The notes: generated by a model from the sequence alone, not told the origin. Shown: positions 27,610-38,371, numbered from the stretch's first letter. The stretch: 64,000 nt of DNA from an uncultured Bacteroidales bacterium (GCA_902799555.1 CADCBB010000007.1:1-64000); one strand, 5' to 3'. Numbers and translations are program-made.

Positions 27610-29184
27610 ATGGTAACTTTTATTGTAGCGTTGATTGTATTGGTAGTAGGATTCTTGACCTACGGCGTATTGGTGGAGAAGATTTTCGGCATTGAACCGG
27701 AGCGTAAGACTCCTGCGTTAACGAAGACCGACGGCGTAGATTTTGTGCCGATGGCACCATGGCGTATTTTCCTGGTACAATTCCTGAATATTGCCGGTTT
27801 AGGTCCGATCTTCGGAGCCATTATGGGAATTTTCTACGGTCCTGCCGCTTTTCTTTGGATCGTCTTCGGTACGATTTTCGCCGGTGGTGTACATGACTAC
27901 TTAAGCGGTATGCTGTCGATCCGTAAAGGCGGTGTTTCGTTACCGGACATTGTGGGAGACGAGTTGGGCAACAAAGTAAAAGTATTTATGCGAATACTGA
28001 GTCTGGTGCTGCTTATTCTGCTGACAACGACGTTCCTTAGCGGTCCGGCGACTTTGCTGCAAGGCCTTGCTCCGCTTTCTACGTTCCAATTTGGGATGTC
28101 GACCATTCCTATCGCCTGGGTGCTGATCATCTTCGGTTATTATGCCTTAGCAACGGTGTTGCCGGTGGATAAGTTGATCGGTCGATTCTACCCTATTTTC
28201 GGCGGTATATTGCTGTTTATGGGCCTGGGTATCATGGTAGTGATGTTAGGCTGGCACGGCGCGGAAATGCCGGAGGTGATGGACGGTTTACAGAACCGAC
28301 AGACGAACGGACTGCCCTTATTCCCGATGATGTTCGTAAGTATCGCTTGCGGTGCTATCTCGGGTTTCCACGGCACGCAAAGTCCGATCATGGCGCGTTG
28401 CGTGACCAACGAACGTCAGGGACGCTGGATCTTTTACGGTGCCATGGTGGCGGAAGGTATCCTCGCCCTCATCTGGGCAGCTGCAGCCGGTACGTTCTTT
28501 GCCGATCCCGAGACCGGAGTGTACGGCATAGACGGACTGCAGGCTTTTGCAGCTGAACATCCGGGCGCTAACATCGCAGCGCTCGTTATCGATAAAGTGA
28601 GCCGTTCATGGCTCGGTACAGTCGGTGGCATCCTCGCTATCATCGGTGTAATTGCGGCACCGATCACGAGCGGAGACACGGCTTTGCGGTCTGCACGACT
28701 CATCGTAGCGGACTTTCTCAAATGGGACCAACGTCCTATCCCGAAGCGTCTGATTATCGCTTTGCCGCTCTTCCTCTGCGTGTTCGGTATGGTGTTTGTG
28801 GATTTCAACATCGTGTGGCGTTATTTCGCCTGGACGAACCAGACACTCGCCACCTTCACCCTCTGGGCTGGTACTGTTTGGCTGTATAAAAGAAATAACC
28901 CCACCCCGCTTTGTTCTACGGACGACCACCGGGCGTCCGATCGAGCAGAGCTCTTCACCCGCACAAGGGGGGGAGGAAGATCCCGCTTTGGTTATTTGAT
29001 AGCGCTGATTCCGGCGCTGTTCATGACGATGGTCTGCGGCAGTTATATCTTTATCGCACCGGAAGGTCTGGCTCTTGCGCCTCAAAACCGCTGGATCGGC
29101 TATGTCATCGCAGGCTTGGTTACCATCGGATGCCTTTGCGGATTTGCACTTTGGGCAAAAAAGGTGAATAGGGAAAGAGAATAG
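27610..29184 (+). CDS. cstA: Carbon starvation protein CstA-like membrane transporter
   Basis: 524 residues, many membrane helices. Family features: YGVLVEKIFGI ... RKTPALTKTDGVDFVP, LNIAGLGPIFGAIMG, HDYLSGMLSIRKGG, SGFHGTQSPIMARC. CstA proteins take up peptides or pyruvate on nutrient limitation; the substrate here is not known. An unusual insert of about 30 residues (about 430-460, from KRNNPTPLCS to GGGRSRF) interrupts the loop before the last helices. It is encoded by GC-rich sequence with an internal GGACG/CGTCC hairpin that looks like an intergenic repeat read in frame. Confidence 0.93.
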   Translation: MVTFIVALIVLVVGFLTYGVLVEKIFGIEPERKTPALTKTDGVDFVPMAPWRIFLVQFLNIAGLGPIFGAIMGIFYGPAAFLWIVFGTIFAGGVHDYLSGMLSIRKGGVSLPDIVGDELGNKVKVFMRILSLVLLILLTTTFLSGPATLLQGLAPLSTFQFGMSTIPIAWVLIIFGYYALATVLPVDKLIGRFYPIFGGILLFMGLGIMVVMLGWHGAEMPEVMDGLQNRQTNGLPLFPMMFVSIACGAISGFHGTQSPIMARCVTNERQGRWIFYGAMVAEGILALIWAAAAGTFFADPETGVYGIDGLQAFAAEHPGANIAALVIDKVSRSWLGTVGGILAIIGVIAAPITSGDTALRSARLIVADFLKWDQRPIPKRLIIALPLFLCVFGMVFVDFNIVWRYFAWTNQTLATFTLWAGTVWLYKRNNPTPLCSTDDHRASDRAELFTRTRGGGRSRFGYLIALIPALFMTMVCGSYIFIAPEGLALAPQNRWIGYVIAGLVTIGCLCGFALWAKKVNRERE

Positions 29185-29193
29185 CCGAAAGAT

Positions 29194-30519
29194 ATGAAAC
29201 ATTTTGTTCGGATATTAGCGATTCTTTTATTGGCGGGGAATGGTAGTATTCATGCGGAAGAAATAACGATTACCACTCCTATTTCCGTGAACCTTGTTGC
29301 GCAAGAAAATCTGCTGCAAGTCCGTTTCAGCGCGACATTCCGGATGGACAGCGGATGGATTATTTCTGCGAGTGACACGACCCAAAAAGTACTGGTTTTT
29401 CATGCGCAGAGCGGCGATTATATCAATGTCTCCAAATTGGAGAGAGGATATTATAGGTTCTACGCGCAGGGCGGAGATTCGTGTATCGTCAAACAGTTCT
29501 ACAAGCGCGACGGAGCCATTTCCAAAGAACTGGATATCCTTACGGGGGATGTAAAAATAGCGGCTCCGCATACCTTGCAGTACTCTATCCGCGAGGCCGG
29601 CAAGACAGCGGCGCCGCACGTGGACAGCGTCTGGATTGTAGGAAAGAATTATTCGTGCGCCATGCCCGCTACCATTTACATGCACACGGATGCGCAGCCG
29701 GGCGAAAATATAGATATTCAGCCTCTCTTGGGACAGTCGGAAAATGAGTTTCAATGCGTGGCGTGGATCAACGGGACGGACTACTGGAGCAACAGTTTCT
29801 ACTATGAAGGCGAGTGTGAGGCGTATGAGGATATAGAGGTTCATTTTATGCATATCAATCCTCACCACCTTATTTTAGATATCAAAAACGCCGGTGAACC
29901 GGCGAGCGCAGACAGTCTGTGGATCATCTCGGCGTACGACGATCACCGCACGCTGCTGGCCGGGGCCGCAGTAAGCGACGGCGACACCATTGATCTGAGT
30001 CCGTTAGTCGGCATGAGCGAGCAGGAGTATTTAGCATGGCTGCGTTTCGGCGAGTGCGTGAAGGTGTATGCGTTCTACTTCAACGGCTTAGATTATGACT
30101 ACTGTCTGGAAGCCGGTGTTTGGTGGGTGCATCTGGAGACCGATAACAGCGCACACGTTCTGCGCTATTACCTGCGGGACTATGACAACCAAGACATCCA
30201 AGGCATGCAAGTGGACAGCGCGTGGATAAGCACATGGGAGATTGAGGAGACGCCGGAATATGTCTGCGCAGTCGATGCACAGCCGGGCGAGGCGATCAAT
30301 ATCCTTCCGCTGAAAAACGGTTTCTACAAACTATCGGTGCAAGTGGGCGAATGTATCGTCAGCATGCCTTTCCAAGCCCATAAAGGCAGTTGGGAAGATA
30401 TCGAGGGGGTGCAGGATGAAAAACGACCATCTGCCGTGAAGGTTCTCCGTGAAGGGGAAATCGTGATTGTACGCGGTAGCAAAACATACACCCTTACAGG
30501 ACAAGAAACACAATTATGA
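29194..30519 (+). CDS. Secreted protein made of four similar beta domains, unknown function
   Basis: 441 residues. Signal peptide about 1-21. Four repeats of roughly 95-110 residues each start with a 'DSxWI' strand: [10 protein letters not shown] (about 51), [10 protein letters not shown] (about 146), [10 protein letters not shown] (about 242) and [10 protein letters not shown] (about 342). Each then has a D-acid/PGE-x-I-x-I-x-P-L turn and a 'Y-x-V-G-E-C' type strand. I do not recognise the family. The C-terminus, [22 protein letters not shown], is the common tail of the window's secreted proteins. It overlaps engB by four bases. Confidence 0.75.
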   Translation: MKHFVRILAILLLAGNGSIHAEEITITTPISVNLVAQENLLQVRFSATFRMDSGWIISASDTTQKVLVFHAQSGDYINVSKLERGYYRFYAQGGDSCIVKQFYKRDGAISKELDILTGDVKIAAPHTLQYSIREAGKTAAPHVDSVWIVGKNYSCAMPATIYMHTDAQPGENIDIQPLLGQSENEFQCVAWINGTDYWSNSFYYEGECEAYEDIEVHFMHINPHHLILDIKNAGEPASADSLWIISAYDDHRTLLAGAAVSDGDTIDLSPLVGMSEQEYLAWLRFGECVKVYAFYFNGLDYDYCLEAGVWWVHLETDNSAHVLRYYLRDYDNQDIQGMQVDSAWISTWEIEETPEYVCAVDAQPGEAINILPLKNGFYKLSVQVGECIVSMPFQAHKGSWEDIEGVQDEKRPSAVKVLREGEIVIVRGSKTYTLTGQETQL

Positions 30520-31136
30520 TACAGGAAGCCAAATATATCATCTCATCGCCGGATGTGGCGAGTTGTCCGCAGAGTAAGCTGCCGGAGTACGCGTTTATCG
30601 GACGGAGTAATGTCGGTAAATCGAGTTTGATCAACATGCTCTGCCACAATCCGAAGTTGGCAAAGACGAGTCAGAAACCCGGAAAGACCTTGTTGATCAA
30701 CCATTTTAAAGTAGTCAGTATTCAGCAGTCAGTATTCAGCGAATGGCATCTGGTGGATTTACCGGGCTACGGATACGCACAAGCGGGACAGAAACAGCGT
30801 GAGGCGTTACGGCGGATGATTGAGCGGTACTGCCTGATGCGGGAACAACTGGTATGTTTGTTTGTGCTGATTGACTGTCGTCACGAGGCACAGAAGATCG
30901 ATTTGGAGTTTATCAATTGGCTGGGCGAAAACGGTGTACCGTTTGCGATCGTGTTTACGAAAGGCGATAAGTTGGGTAAGGTGCGTCTGAAAGAGAACGT
31001 AGAAGCGTATAAAGCGCGTTTGTTGGAAGAATGGGAAGAATTACCGCCGGTGTTTGTGACCTCGTCCGAAACCGGACTTGGAGGAGAGGAGTTAACGAAC
31101 TATATTGAAGGATTGAACGAAACGGTAAAATCTTAA
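30516..31136 (+). CDS. engB: Ribosome biogenesis GTPase EngB (YsxC/YihA)
   Basis: GTPase needed for 50S assembly. 206 residues with G1 [12 protein letters not shown]2 [11 protein letters not shown]3 DLPGYGYA and G4 TKGDK. Between G2 and G3 the normal short turn is lengthened by a segment [11 protein letters not shown] encoded by the TCAGTATTCAG repeat (30716-30742). The ATGA overlap with the secreted protein gene suggests translational coupling. Confidence 0.97.
   Translation: MIQEAKYIISSPDVASCPQSKLPEYAFIGRSNVGKSSLINMLCHNPKLAKTSQKPGKTLLINHFKVVSIQQSVFSEWHLVDLPGYGYAQAGQKQREALRRMIERYCLMREQLVCLFVLIDCRHEAQKIDLEFINWLGENGVPFAIVFTKGDKLGKVRLKENVEAYKARLLEEWEELPPVFVTSSETGLGGEELTNYIEGLNETVKS
30716..30742. 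repeat. TCAGTATTCAG repeat inside engB
   Basis: GTCAGTATTCAGCAGTCAGT and onward; two full TCAGTATTCAG units in frame, giving an extra loop of about nine residues between switch I and the DxxG motif. Confidence 0.85.
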
Positions 31137-31160
31137 TAATCGTATATTTTTTGCATAGCA

Positions 31161-31201
31161 CTTACATAGTACTTGACCAGTACTTGACCAGTACATAAGT
31201 A
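31161..31201. repeat. Three 11-bp units upstream of the TonB receptor gene
   Basis: CTTACATAGTA, CTTGACCAGTA, CTTGACCAGTA, then CATAAGTACG. The 11-bp period puts the units on one face of the helix, as for a regulator binding site, about 20 bp before the start codon. No promoter of the local consensus is seen nearby. Confidence 0.7.
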
Positions 31202-31214
31202 CGTTCGGCACAAA

Positions 31215-33686
31215 ATGGGCAAAATCTTAAAAATAGTAAACTTTTTGTTGGTACTGATTCTCTGTACTTTTTCTGCGTACGCGCGCAATGCGCGTGTGTA
31301 CGGGTACGTCGTGGATCAAGACAATGTGGGTATCGAATTGGCTAATGTGGCGGTACTTAATAGTGACCGGCCGATCGGTACAGCCACCAACAAAAACGGG
31401 TACTATGAGTTGATGATGGAAGAGGCGGATACCGTGGTGCTGTGTTTCTCGATGATCGGCTATACGACCGTTCAGCAACGTATTCTTGACTTGCGGGACG
31501 TGATGAATATCAATGTTCAGATGCTGACAGATGAGCAGGTCCTGACAGAGATCGAAGTGCGCGGCATCAAGCATACGCAAGGAACGATGGAGACGATCGA
31601 TGCGACGACCACGCGTGTGATGCCGGATGCTACGGGCGGAAGTATTGAGAGTCTGCTGATCACGTTTGCCGGTGTGAGTCAAACAAATGAGTTGAGCAGC
31701 CAGTATAACGTACGTGGCGGATCGTTTGACGAGAACTCGGTGTATGTGAATGGTATCGAAGTGTATCGTCCTTTGCTTATTCGCAGCAGTCAACAGGAGG
31801 GTTTGAGTTTTGTGAACCCAGAAATGGTAGAGAATGTGCAGTTTTCTGCAGGCGGTTTTGGCGCGCAGTACGGCGACAAGATGTCCTCGGTACTGGATAT
31901 CACGTACAAACGTCCGAAAGCCTTTGAGGCGAGCATCAGTGCCAGCCTTTTAGGGGCGCAGTTATATGTAGGGCATGGCGACAGTACGTACAGCCAGATG
32001 CATGGTTTGCGATACAAGACGAGCAAGTATATGTTAGGCGGTTTATCGACGGCGGGCAATTATGAGCCGACGTTCCTGGACTACCAAACGTACTTGACTT
32101 GGAAAGTGGCACCTACATGGAGGATGTCGTTCTTGGGGAATGTGAGTATGAACGATTTCCGCTTCACGCCGGACTCGCTGAGTGAGTCGTTTGGCGGACA
32201 GAATGCCAAGCATTTGAATATCTATTATGAGGGGCAGGAGAAAGACCGCTTCTTGACAACTTTTGCAGCCCTGAGTACAAAAGGACAGATGAGCGACGAA
32301 GTGGAGATCGGCTTTGACGTGAGCGGCTTTTACTCCAATGAGCGTGAGAATTTTGATATCACAGGCGCGTATGTGCTATCGAACGGGCAAGAGTCAAGCG
32401 GCAGTTCGGCCTTGGCAGAGCAAGTGAATCCGTCAGAAGGTCAAAGCTCGGTGTTAGGCACGGGTGTTTTTCATCAGCATGCCCGCAATTACCTGGAGGC
32501 AGGTGTCGTAACGCTGGCCCATAACGGCTCCTGGACACGGGGTGCGAATAAATTGAGTTGGGGTGTCAGCGGCCAAGCAGAGATGATACGCGACCATATC
32601 AACGAATGGGAATGGCGTGATTCAGCCGGTTATTCGATGCCGAATGACGACTATACGATGTCGCTTTATTACGCGATGCGTGGCGACAGTTCGATGCTTA
32701 GTGCGCGTGTGCAAGCTTATGCGCAGAACGAGCATAAATGGCATACACCATCCGGTCAATGGATCTTGACGGTAGGAGGCCGACTTCAATGGTGGAGTTG
32801 GAACAACGAAGTCCTCCCCTCCCCTCGTGCCTCGATCGAATGGATTCCGGGATGGAAACGCGATTTCTGTTTCCGTTTGGCGACCGGATTGTATTATCAG
32901 GCTCCGTTCTACAAAGAGCTGCGTGACACCATAACGGATGCTTATAGCGTGACGCGCTTTCAGCTGAACCGCAACTTACGCGCCCAGCGGTCGGTGCATG
33001 TCGTATTGGGCGGCGATTATTATTTCCGCGCATGGGGACGACCGTTTAAGTTGACGGCAGAAGGGTACTACAAATATATCGACCGGATGGAGAGTTACAC
33101 GGTGGATAACGTACGCGTACGCTATTCCGGAAAGAATGACTCGGAGGGTTTTGCCGGTGGTTTGGATTTGAAACTTTACGGCGAGTTGGTACCGGGAGCA
33201 GACAGCTGGATATCGTTCAGCACGATGGTAGCCAGACAGCGGTTAATTCAGCCGTCAGCATTCAGTAATCAGTTGTCAGATTGGATACCCAGTCCGAATG
33301 AGCAACGATGGAATTTCTCGATGCTATTTCAGGATTATATCCCGCAGTTACCGCAGTTGAAGTTTCATTTGAAGATGATTTTTGCCGAAGGTCTGCCGTA
33401 CTATGCACCGCGTAATTCGCAGTCATGGGGACGCATGCCGACCTATAAACGTATCGACTTGGGAGCGACGTATGTATTCAATGAGAAGACCGCTAAGTTT
33501 ATGCGTTCGCCAGGCGCGAAACATGTCAAAGAATGGGCGATACAATTCGAGGTTTTCAACGTAGTGGGATGGAAAAATGTGAATTCGTATTTCTGGGTAG
33601 CCGACGCGTATGGAAGCCAGTGGGCGAGTCCGAACTATCTGACAGGAAGACGATATAACCTCAAGATCACTGTGGATCTTAGGTAA
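31215..33686 (+). CDS. TonB-dependent outer-membrane receptor
   Basis: 823 residues. Signal peptide about 1-24, then a carboxypeptidase-regulatory-like domain (ARVYGYVVDQDNVGIELANV ... GTATNKNGYYEL), plug domain (about 120-235, with QYNVRGGSFDENSVYVNGIE and GGFGAQYGDKMSSVLDI) and a 22-strand-type barrel to the end. There is no SusD-like partner, so it is not a classic glycan-uptake pair; substrate unknown. Near residue 685 a TCAGTATTCAG-type repeat is translated as QPSAFSNQLSDW in a loop. Confidence 0.93.
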   Translation: MGKILKIVNFLLVLILCTFSAYARNARVYGYVVDQDNVGIELANVAVLNSDRPIGTATNKNGYYELMMEEADTVVLCFSMIGYTTVQQRILDLRDVMNINVQMLTDEQVLTEIEVRGIKHTQGTMETIDATTTRVMPDATGGSIESLLITFAGVSQTNELSSQYNVRGGSFDENSVYVNGIEVYRPLLIRSSQQEGLSFVNPEMVENVQFSAGGFGAQYGDKMSSVLDITYKRPKAFEASISASLLGAQLYVGHGDSTYSQMHGLRYKTSKYMLGGLSTAGNYEPTFLDYQTYLTWKVAPTWRMSFLGNVSMNDFRFTPDSLSESFGGQNAKHLNIYYEGQEKDRFLTTFAALSTKGQMSDEVEIGFDVSGFYSNERENFDITGAYVLSNGQESSGSSALAEQVNPSEGQSSVLGTGVFHQHARNYLEAGVVTLAHNGSWTRGANKLSWGVSGQAEMIRDHINEWEWRDSAGYSMPNDDYTMSLYYAMRGDSSMLSARVQAYAQNEHKWHTPSGQWILTVGGRLQWWSWNNEVLPSPRASIEWIPGWKRDFCFRLATGLYYQAPFYKELRDTITDAYSVTRFQLNRNLRAQRSVHVVLGGDYYFRAWGRPFKLTAEGYYKYIDRMESYTVDNVRVRYSGKNDSEGFAGGLDLKLYGELVPGADSWISFSTMVARQRLIQPSAFSNQLSDWIPSPNEQRWNFSMLFQDYIPQLPQLKFHLKMIFAEGLPYYAPRNSQSWGRMPTYKRIDLGATYVFNEKTAKFMRSPGAKHVKEWAIQFEVFNVVGWKNVNSYFWVADAYGSQWASPNYLTGRRYNLKITVDLR
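33250..33285. repeat. TCAG-type repeat inside the TonB receptor gene
   Basis: CAGCCGTCAGCATTCAGTAA followed by TCAGTTGTCAG, in frame in a barrel loop. Confidence 0.7.
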
Positions 33687-33721
33687 TTGAAAATTGAAAA
33701 TTGAAAATTGAAAAAATTATA

Positions 33722-36337
33722 ATGGCAGAAGAATTGACACCGATGATGAAGCAATTCCGGGATATTAAGACACAATACCCGGATGCGATGTTGTTGTTTC
33801 GCTGCGGTGATTTTTACGAGACGTACGCAGAGGACGCGGTGAAGGCGAGTAAGATCCTCAATATCACGCTGACGCATCGTTCGAATGGCGGCAGTTCGGC
33901 GGCACAGCCCTTAGAGATGGCAGGTTTTCCCTTCCATGCCTTGGACACGTACCTGCCTAAACTCGTTCGTGCGGGTCTGCGTGTGGCTATATGCGACCAG
34001 TTGGAAGACCCGAAGTTGACCAAGAAGCTGGTCAAGCGCGGTGTGACCGAGTTGGTGACGCCGGGTGTCAGTTATTCGGATACGACCTTGACGCAGAAAG
34101 AGAATAACTGGGTAGCATGCGTGCATTTTGACAAGCATGTGATCGGTGTGGCGTTCCTGGATATATCGACGGGTGAGTTCCTTGCAGGACAAGGAGACAG
34201 CGATTATATCGACAAATTGCTGACCAATTTTGCGCCGAAAGAGGTACTGCATCTCCGCGGTCGCAAAGCGGACTTGGAAAATCTGTTCGGCAGCAAGTTC
34301 TTTACCTTTGAGCTGGAAGACTGGATGCTGGTAGAGAGTACGGCAAAGGAGCGTTTGCAAAAGTTATGGGGTGTCAGCAGTCTGAAGGGTTTTGGTCTGG
34401 ACAAAATGCCGGCAGGTGTGACAGCGGCAGGCGGTATTCTGATGTACCTCGATATGACCCAACACCTGCAGACAGGGCATATCCAGCACTTGAGCCGTAT
34501 TGAAGAAGACAAATACGTATGGCTGGACCGCTTCACGATTCGCAATCTGGAACTGATCGGCGGTCAGACAGCGGAGAGCCATACGTTATACGATATTATT
34601 GACCGTACGATCACGCCGATGGGCGGACGGTTATTGCACCGATGGATGGCTTTCCCGCTAAAAGAGGTGCGTCCGATACGAAACCGTCAAACGGTAGTGG
34701 AGCACCTGTTCAAGAACCCCGAGGCACGTGAGATCTTACGCGACGCGTTGGGACAGGTAGGCGATTTGGAACGCATTGTGAGCAAGATATCCACGGGTCG
34801 TATCGGTCCACGCGAGATGGTTCAGTTAGGTCGTGCCTTACGCGCCGTCAAGCCTATTAAGGAGGTTTGTGAAGGGGCGCGAGAGAATGCGTATCTGTCC
34901 TTATTGGGCGAAGAACTGGATCCTTGCTCCGAGATGCGTATGCGTATCGAACGCGAGATCGTGCCGGATCCGCCGATTGCACAAGGAAGACCGAACATCA
35001 TCGCGCGAGGCGTAGATACGGAATTGGATGAGTTACGCGCCATTCAGTCCGACGGCAAAGAGTACCTGCTGCAGATTCAGCAACGCGAGATCGAGCGGAC
35101 AGGTATCACGAGTCTGAAGATCGGATATAACAATGTGTTCGGCTATTATCTGGAGGTACGAAACACCTATAAAGACCAAGTACCGGCGGAGTGGATCCGC
35201 AAGCAGACGCTGGTCAATGCAGAGCGCTATATCACGGATGAACTGAAGGCGTACGAAGAGAAGATCACGACGGCGGAGGAGAAGATTCAGATTATTGAGA
35301 ACCGGCTTTATCAGGAATTGATGCTGGCGTTGAGCGAATGGGTACCGCAGATGCAGTTGGACGCCAACGTGCTGGCGCAACTCGATTGTTTGCTCTCTTT
35401 TGCGACGGTAGCCGCGGAATATCGGTACGTTTGTCCGGATATCAACGACAGCCTTGTCATCGACATTCGTCAGGGCCGCCATCCGGTTATTGAACAACAG
35501 ATGCCACCGGGAGAGCAGTATATCGCCAACGATGTGCTATTGGACAATAACGGCCAGCAGATCATCATCATCACCGGTCCGAACATGGCCGGTAAATCCG
35601 CCCTACTCCGCCAAACGGCTCTCATTGTGCTGCTTGCACAGATGGGTTCATTCGTGCCGGCAGAGAGCGCGTCTATCGGCATAGTAGATAAGATCTTCAC
35701 GCGCGTCGGAGCAAGCGATAATATCTCGTTGGGCGAATCGACCTTTATGGTCGAGATGAACGAAGCGGCATCGATCTTGAATAACTTGAGCGAACGGAGT
35801 CTGGTGCTTTTTGACGAGTTAGGACGCGGTACGAGTACGTATGACGGCATCAGTATTGCGTGGGCGATCGTGGAATATATCCATGAGAACAAAGGTCACG
35901 CCAAGACCCTTTTCGCAACCCATTACCATGAGTTGAACGAGATGGAGAAGACCTTCGATCGGATCCGCAACTATAATGTATCGGTACGGGAGATCAACGG
36001 GAAAGTGATTTTCCTGCGTAAGTTGGTTCGCGGCGGATCGGAACACAGTTTTGGTATCCATGTAGCAAAGTTAGCCGGCATGCCTGCTTCGATCGTAGAG
36101 CGCGCCAACCAGATTCTCGCAGACCTGGAACGGGCCTCCAAGAACGGCGATATCACCAAGCCTATCGAGCATATCGGAGAGAGTCGCGAAGGGATGCAGT
36201 TGAGTTTCTTCCAATTGGACGATCCGGTTCTGGAGCAGATACGCGACGAGGTTACAAGTTTGGATATCAATAACTTGACGCCACTCGAGGCCTTGAATAA
36301 ATTATCGGAGATCAAACGATTAGTAGGAGGAAAATGA
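33722..36337 (+). CDS. mutS: DNA mismatch repair protein MutS
   Basis: Recognises mispairs and starts mismatch repair. 871 residues from [12 protein letters not shown]. The mismatch-binding domain with the Phe-x-Glu motif (CGDFYETY), connector, lever/clamp and ATPase domain (Walker [32 protein letters not shown]) are complete. The start at 33722 is preferred to an in-frame ATG 21 bp upstream that lies in an AATTGAA heptamer repeat (33686-33713). Overlaps mltG by four bases. Confidence 0.98.
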   Translation: MAEELTPMMKQFRDIKTQYPDAMLLFRCGDFYETYAEDAVKASKILNITLTHRSNGGSSAAQPLEMAGFPFHALDTYLPKLVRAGLRVAICDQLEDPKLTKKLVKRGVTELVTPGVSYSDTTLTQKENNWVACVHFDKHVIGVAFLDISTGEFLAGQGDSDYIDKLLTNFAPKEVLHLRGRKADLENLFGSKFFTFELEDWMLVESTAKERLQKLWGVSSLKGFGLDKMPAGVTAAGGILMYLDMTQHLQTGHIQHLSRIEEDKYVWLDRFTIRNLELIGGQTAESHTLYDIIDRTITPMGGRLLHRWMAFPLKEVRPIRNRQTVVEHLFKNPEAREILRDALGQVGDLERIVSKISTGRIGPREMVQLGRALRAVKPIKEVCEGARENAYLSLLGEELDPCSEMRMRIEREIVPDPPIAQGRPNIIARGVDTELDELRAIQSDGKEYLLQIQQREIERTGITSLKIGYNNVFGYYLEVRNTYKDQVPAEWIRKQTLVNAERYITDELKAYEEKITTAEEKIQIIENRLYQELMLALSEWVPQMQLDANVLAQLDCLLSFATVAAEYRYVCPDINDSLVIDIRQGRHPVIEQQMPPGEQYIANDVLLDNNGQQIIIITGPNMAGKSALLRQTALIVLLAQMGSFVPAESASIGIVDKIFTRVGASDNISLGESTFMVEMNEAASILNNLSERSLVLFDELGRGTSTYDGISIAWAIVEYIHENKGHAKTLFATHYHELNEMEKTFDRIRNYNVSVREINGKVIFLRKLVRGGSEHSFGIHVAKLAGMPASIVERANQILADLERASKNGDITKPIEHIGESREGMQLSFFQLDDPVLEQIRDEVTSLDINNLTPLEALNKLSEIKRLVGGK

Positions 36338-37389
36338 AAGTAGAAACGAGATATATACTACGAACCATTTTGATCATCATCGGTTCGTTGACCGTAATAG
36401 CTTGCGCATTTGTTGCGGAGCAGTATTATCGTTGGAACATATGCAACTTCCGCTCCATAGACGGCGAGCCGCACAGTTACAACATCTATCAAGGGGCCTC
36501 ATTGGACTCCGTGCTTAATCTGCTGCGGAAGGACTACGAGATCAGTTCGGAGACCGATTTGAATCTGCATATCCGTTTTCTGGTGATTCATCATCCGGAA
36601 CAGGGCCATTATACTTTTCCTGCGCAAATAGGTGATAGAGAATTACTAGAGCGTCTTAAGTACGGTCGTCAAACGCCGGTACGCATCACATGGAATAATT
36701 TCGTGCGTACCCGGGAAGACTTGGCCGGCAAGGTAACAACGCACTTGATGATGGACAGCGTGACGCTACTACAACACCTGGAAGATGAAGCTTTCCTTGC
36801 GCCATACGGATTAAATAAAGAGACCAGCCGGTGTCTGTTTATCCCCAATACGTATGAAGTGTATTGGAATATAACGCCGGAACAGCTCTTTAACCGGATG
36901 CAGAAGGAATACAATACATTCTGGAACGAAAGCAGGCGTGCCAAGGCCGATTCTCTGGGTCTGACTCCGATCGAGGTAGCCATCATCGCTTCTATTGTAG
37001 AAGGAGAGAGTCACAACAAGAACGAGATGCCGCTTATTGCGAGTCTGTATATCAACCGTGTACACAAGGGAATGTTGCTGCAAGCGTGTCCGACCGTGAA
37101 GTACGCAGTAGGCGATTTCAAACTCAAGCGTATCCTCTATCGCCATTTGGCAGTCGATTCACCGTACAATACGTACAAATACCCGGGCTTACCTCCGGGT
37201 CCGATCCGTTGTCCGGCTCCCACGACCTTGGACATGGTGCTCAATGCGCCTAAGACGAACTATTTATTCATGTGCGCGAGTCCGGAACTGAACAACACCC
37301 ATATTTTCTCTTCGTCTTATAACGGTCATGCTGCCGCCGCACGGCAATACAGGCATACAATGGACACCATAGACTGGTCGGTACGATGA
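36334..37389 (+). CDS. mltG: Endolytic murein transglycosylase MltG
   Basis: Inner-membrane lytic transglycosylase that cuts new glycan strands. 351 residues with one N-terminal helix (about 10-32), a LysM-like region and the YceG domain with the catalytic Glu in [23 protein letters not shown], followed by [14 protein letters not shown] and a C-terminal F(S)xxYxxH motif. Overlaps mutS upstream and the USP-like gene downstream by four bases each. Confidence 0.96.
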   Translation: MKVETRYILRTILIIIGSLTVIACAFVAEQYYRWNICNFRSIDGEPHSYNIYQGASLDSVLNLLRKDYEISSETDLNLHIRFLVIHHPEQGHYTFPAQIGDRELLERLKYGRQTPVRITWNNFVRTREDLAGKVTTHLMMDSVTLLQHLEDEAFLAPYGLNKETSRCLFIPNTYEVYWNITPEQLFNRMQKEYNTFWNESRRAKADSLGLTPIEVAIIASIVEGESHNKNEMPLIASLYINRVHKGMLLQACPTVKYAVGDFKLKRILYRHLAVDSPYNTYKYPGLPPGPIRCPAPTTLDMVLNAPKTNYLFMCASPELNNTHIFSSSYNGHAAAARQYRHTMDTIDWSVR

Positions 37390-37946
37390 TTTGGGATAAT
37401 AATGAAGATATCCGCTTGATTGAATGCGCGAATGACAAGCGCACCATTCAAAAACATTTGAACGAATGTCGCGAGGAACGGCGTCCCTATGTGTTTGTGA
37501 CCAATACGATGAATATCAAACCTTTGCACCGACTTCTGGTACCGGTATCCATGCTGGAAGAAGAGACCTATAAGGCGGAAATCTGCACGTATCTGGCACG
37601 TAAGACTGGAGCACATATCATCTTGCTGCAGGCCAATGACTACGGATCGCATGCACGGCAAAATATGAACCGCATTGTGACGCATATCAAAGCGGTGATG
37701 GAACGAACGGGGGAACAGATTTCCTATGAAGTAGCGCAGGCGAAGAAAGACAGCTTCAGTCTGGTACGTGAAGCCTCGGAACGCCAAAGGGATTTTCGAC
37801 ACGACTTGCTTATATTGACTGCCAGTAGAGACTACGGACTGGACGATATCCTTTTCGGGCCGCCGGAACGCAAAGCGATTCAGCGAGCCTTAGTACCGGT
37901 GATGTTAGTCAACCCGCGTGAAGATTTATTCTCATTATGCGACTAA
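37386..37946 (+). CDS. Universal stress protein-like protein
   Basis: 186 residues, cytoplasmic. The centre, RLLVPVSMLEEETYKAEICTYLARKTGAHIILLQA, follows the USP fold (strand, helix, strand), and the end (LLILTASRDYGLDDILFGPPERKAIQRALVPVMLVNP) matches the C-terminal strand. The nucleotide-binding G-x2-G-x9-G motif is not clear, so ATP binding is doubtful. Third gene of the mutS-mltG run. It also resembles conserved Bacteroidota proteins annotated only as hypothetical. Confidence 0.65.
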   Translation: MIWDNNEDIRLIECANDKRTIQKHLNECREERRPYVFVTNTMNIKPLHRLLVPVSMLEEETYKAEICTYLARKTGAHIILLQANDYGSHARQNMNRIVTHIKAVMERTGEQISYEVAQAKKDSFSLVREASERQRDFRHDLLILTASRDYGLDDILFGPPERKAIQRALVPVMLVNPREDLFSLCD

Positions 37947-38010
37947 TCGTATCATTTTGCTAACTAAAATTTGCATTTTTTAGAAAAATAGCGCTTTTTG
38001 ATTAAAATAT

Positions 38011-38041
38011 TTGGTCATATCGTCAAAAAGCAGTACTTTTG
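38011..38041 (+). promoter_or_regulatory. Promoter of a short non-coding transcript
   Basis: TTGG (38011-38014), 19 bp ending AAAAAGCAG, TACTTTTG (38034-38041). The next structure downstream is a terminator, not a gene. Confidence 0.75.
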
Positions 38042-38047
38042 CATCGT

Positions 38048-38114
38048 GTTTTTCATGGTATTAGATTTAAGGTTAAATGAAAAGATTGGATGTCGGGAGA
38101 CATCCTTCTTTTTT
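38048..38114 (+). ncRNA. Possible small RNA of about 65 nt
   Basis: Between the promoter at 38011-38041 and an intrinsic terminator (GGATGTC, GGGA loop, GACATCC at 38088-38105, then TTCTTTTTT) lies only about 40 nt. A 28-codon frame beginning at an ATG inside it runs straight through the terminator and looks fortuitous. The terminator's second half, AGACATCCTTCTTTTTT, is repeated at 38145-38161. The rest of the gap 37947-38194 is A/T-rich without genes. Confidence 0.5.
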
Positions 38115-38194
38115 GTACGTTGCACAACAAAAGGTTTCTAGTATAGACATCCTTCTTTTTTTTTACACTTTTTTGCATTTTTTTGCAGAAAAAT

Positions 38195-38225
38195 TTGCTC
38201 ATGTCAAAAAAAAGCAGTACCTTTG
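38195..38225 (+). promoter_or_regulatory. Promoter for tRNA-Ser(GCU)
   Basis: TTGC (38195-38198), 19 bp, TACCTTTG (38218-38225). Confidence 0.85.
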
Positions 38226-38252
38226 CACCGCTTTTGGCAAATGGCCCATTTT

Positions 38253-38339
<87 letters not shown>

Positions 38340-38346
38340 CAGAATA

Positions 38347-38371
38347 GGCATTCCAAAAGAATGCCTTTTTT
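38347..38371 (+). terminator. Terminator after tRNA-Ser(GCU)
   Basis: GGCATTC (38347-38353), GAATGCC (38359-38365), then six T. It overlaps an in-frame ATG upstream of the CYTH gene, which is why the later start is used for that gene. Confidence 0.9.

Noticed and set aside
28905..28990. Target-site duplication around the CstA insert
   Set aside because: The two 9-bp copies are 77 bp apart, which would have shifted the frame on insertion, so chance or later change is as likely.
31215..33686. Polysaccharide utilisation locus
   Set aside because: The TonB receptor has no SusD partner or glycoside hydrolase nearby, and the pectinesterase is 21 kb away on the other strand.
38054..38140. 28-codon frame in the small RNA candidate
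   Set aside because: It runs through the intrinsic terminator and has no recognisable features.
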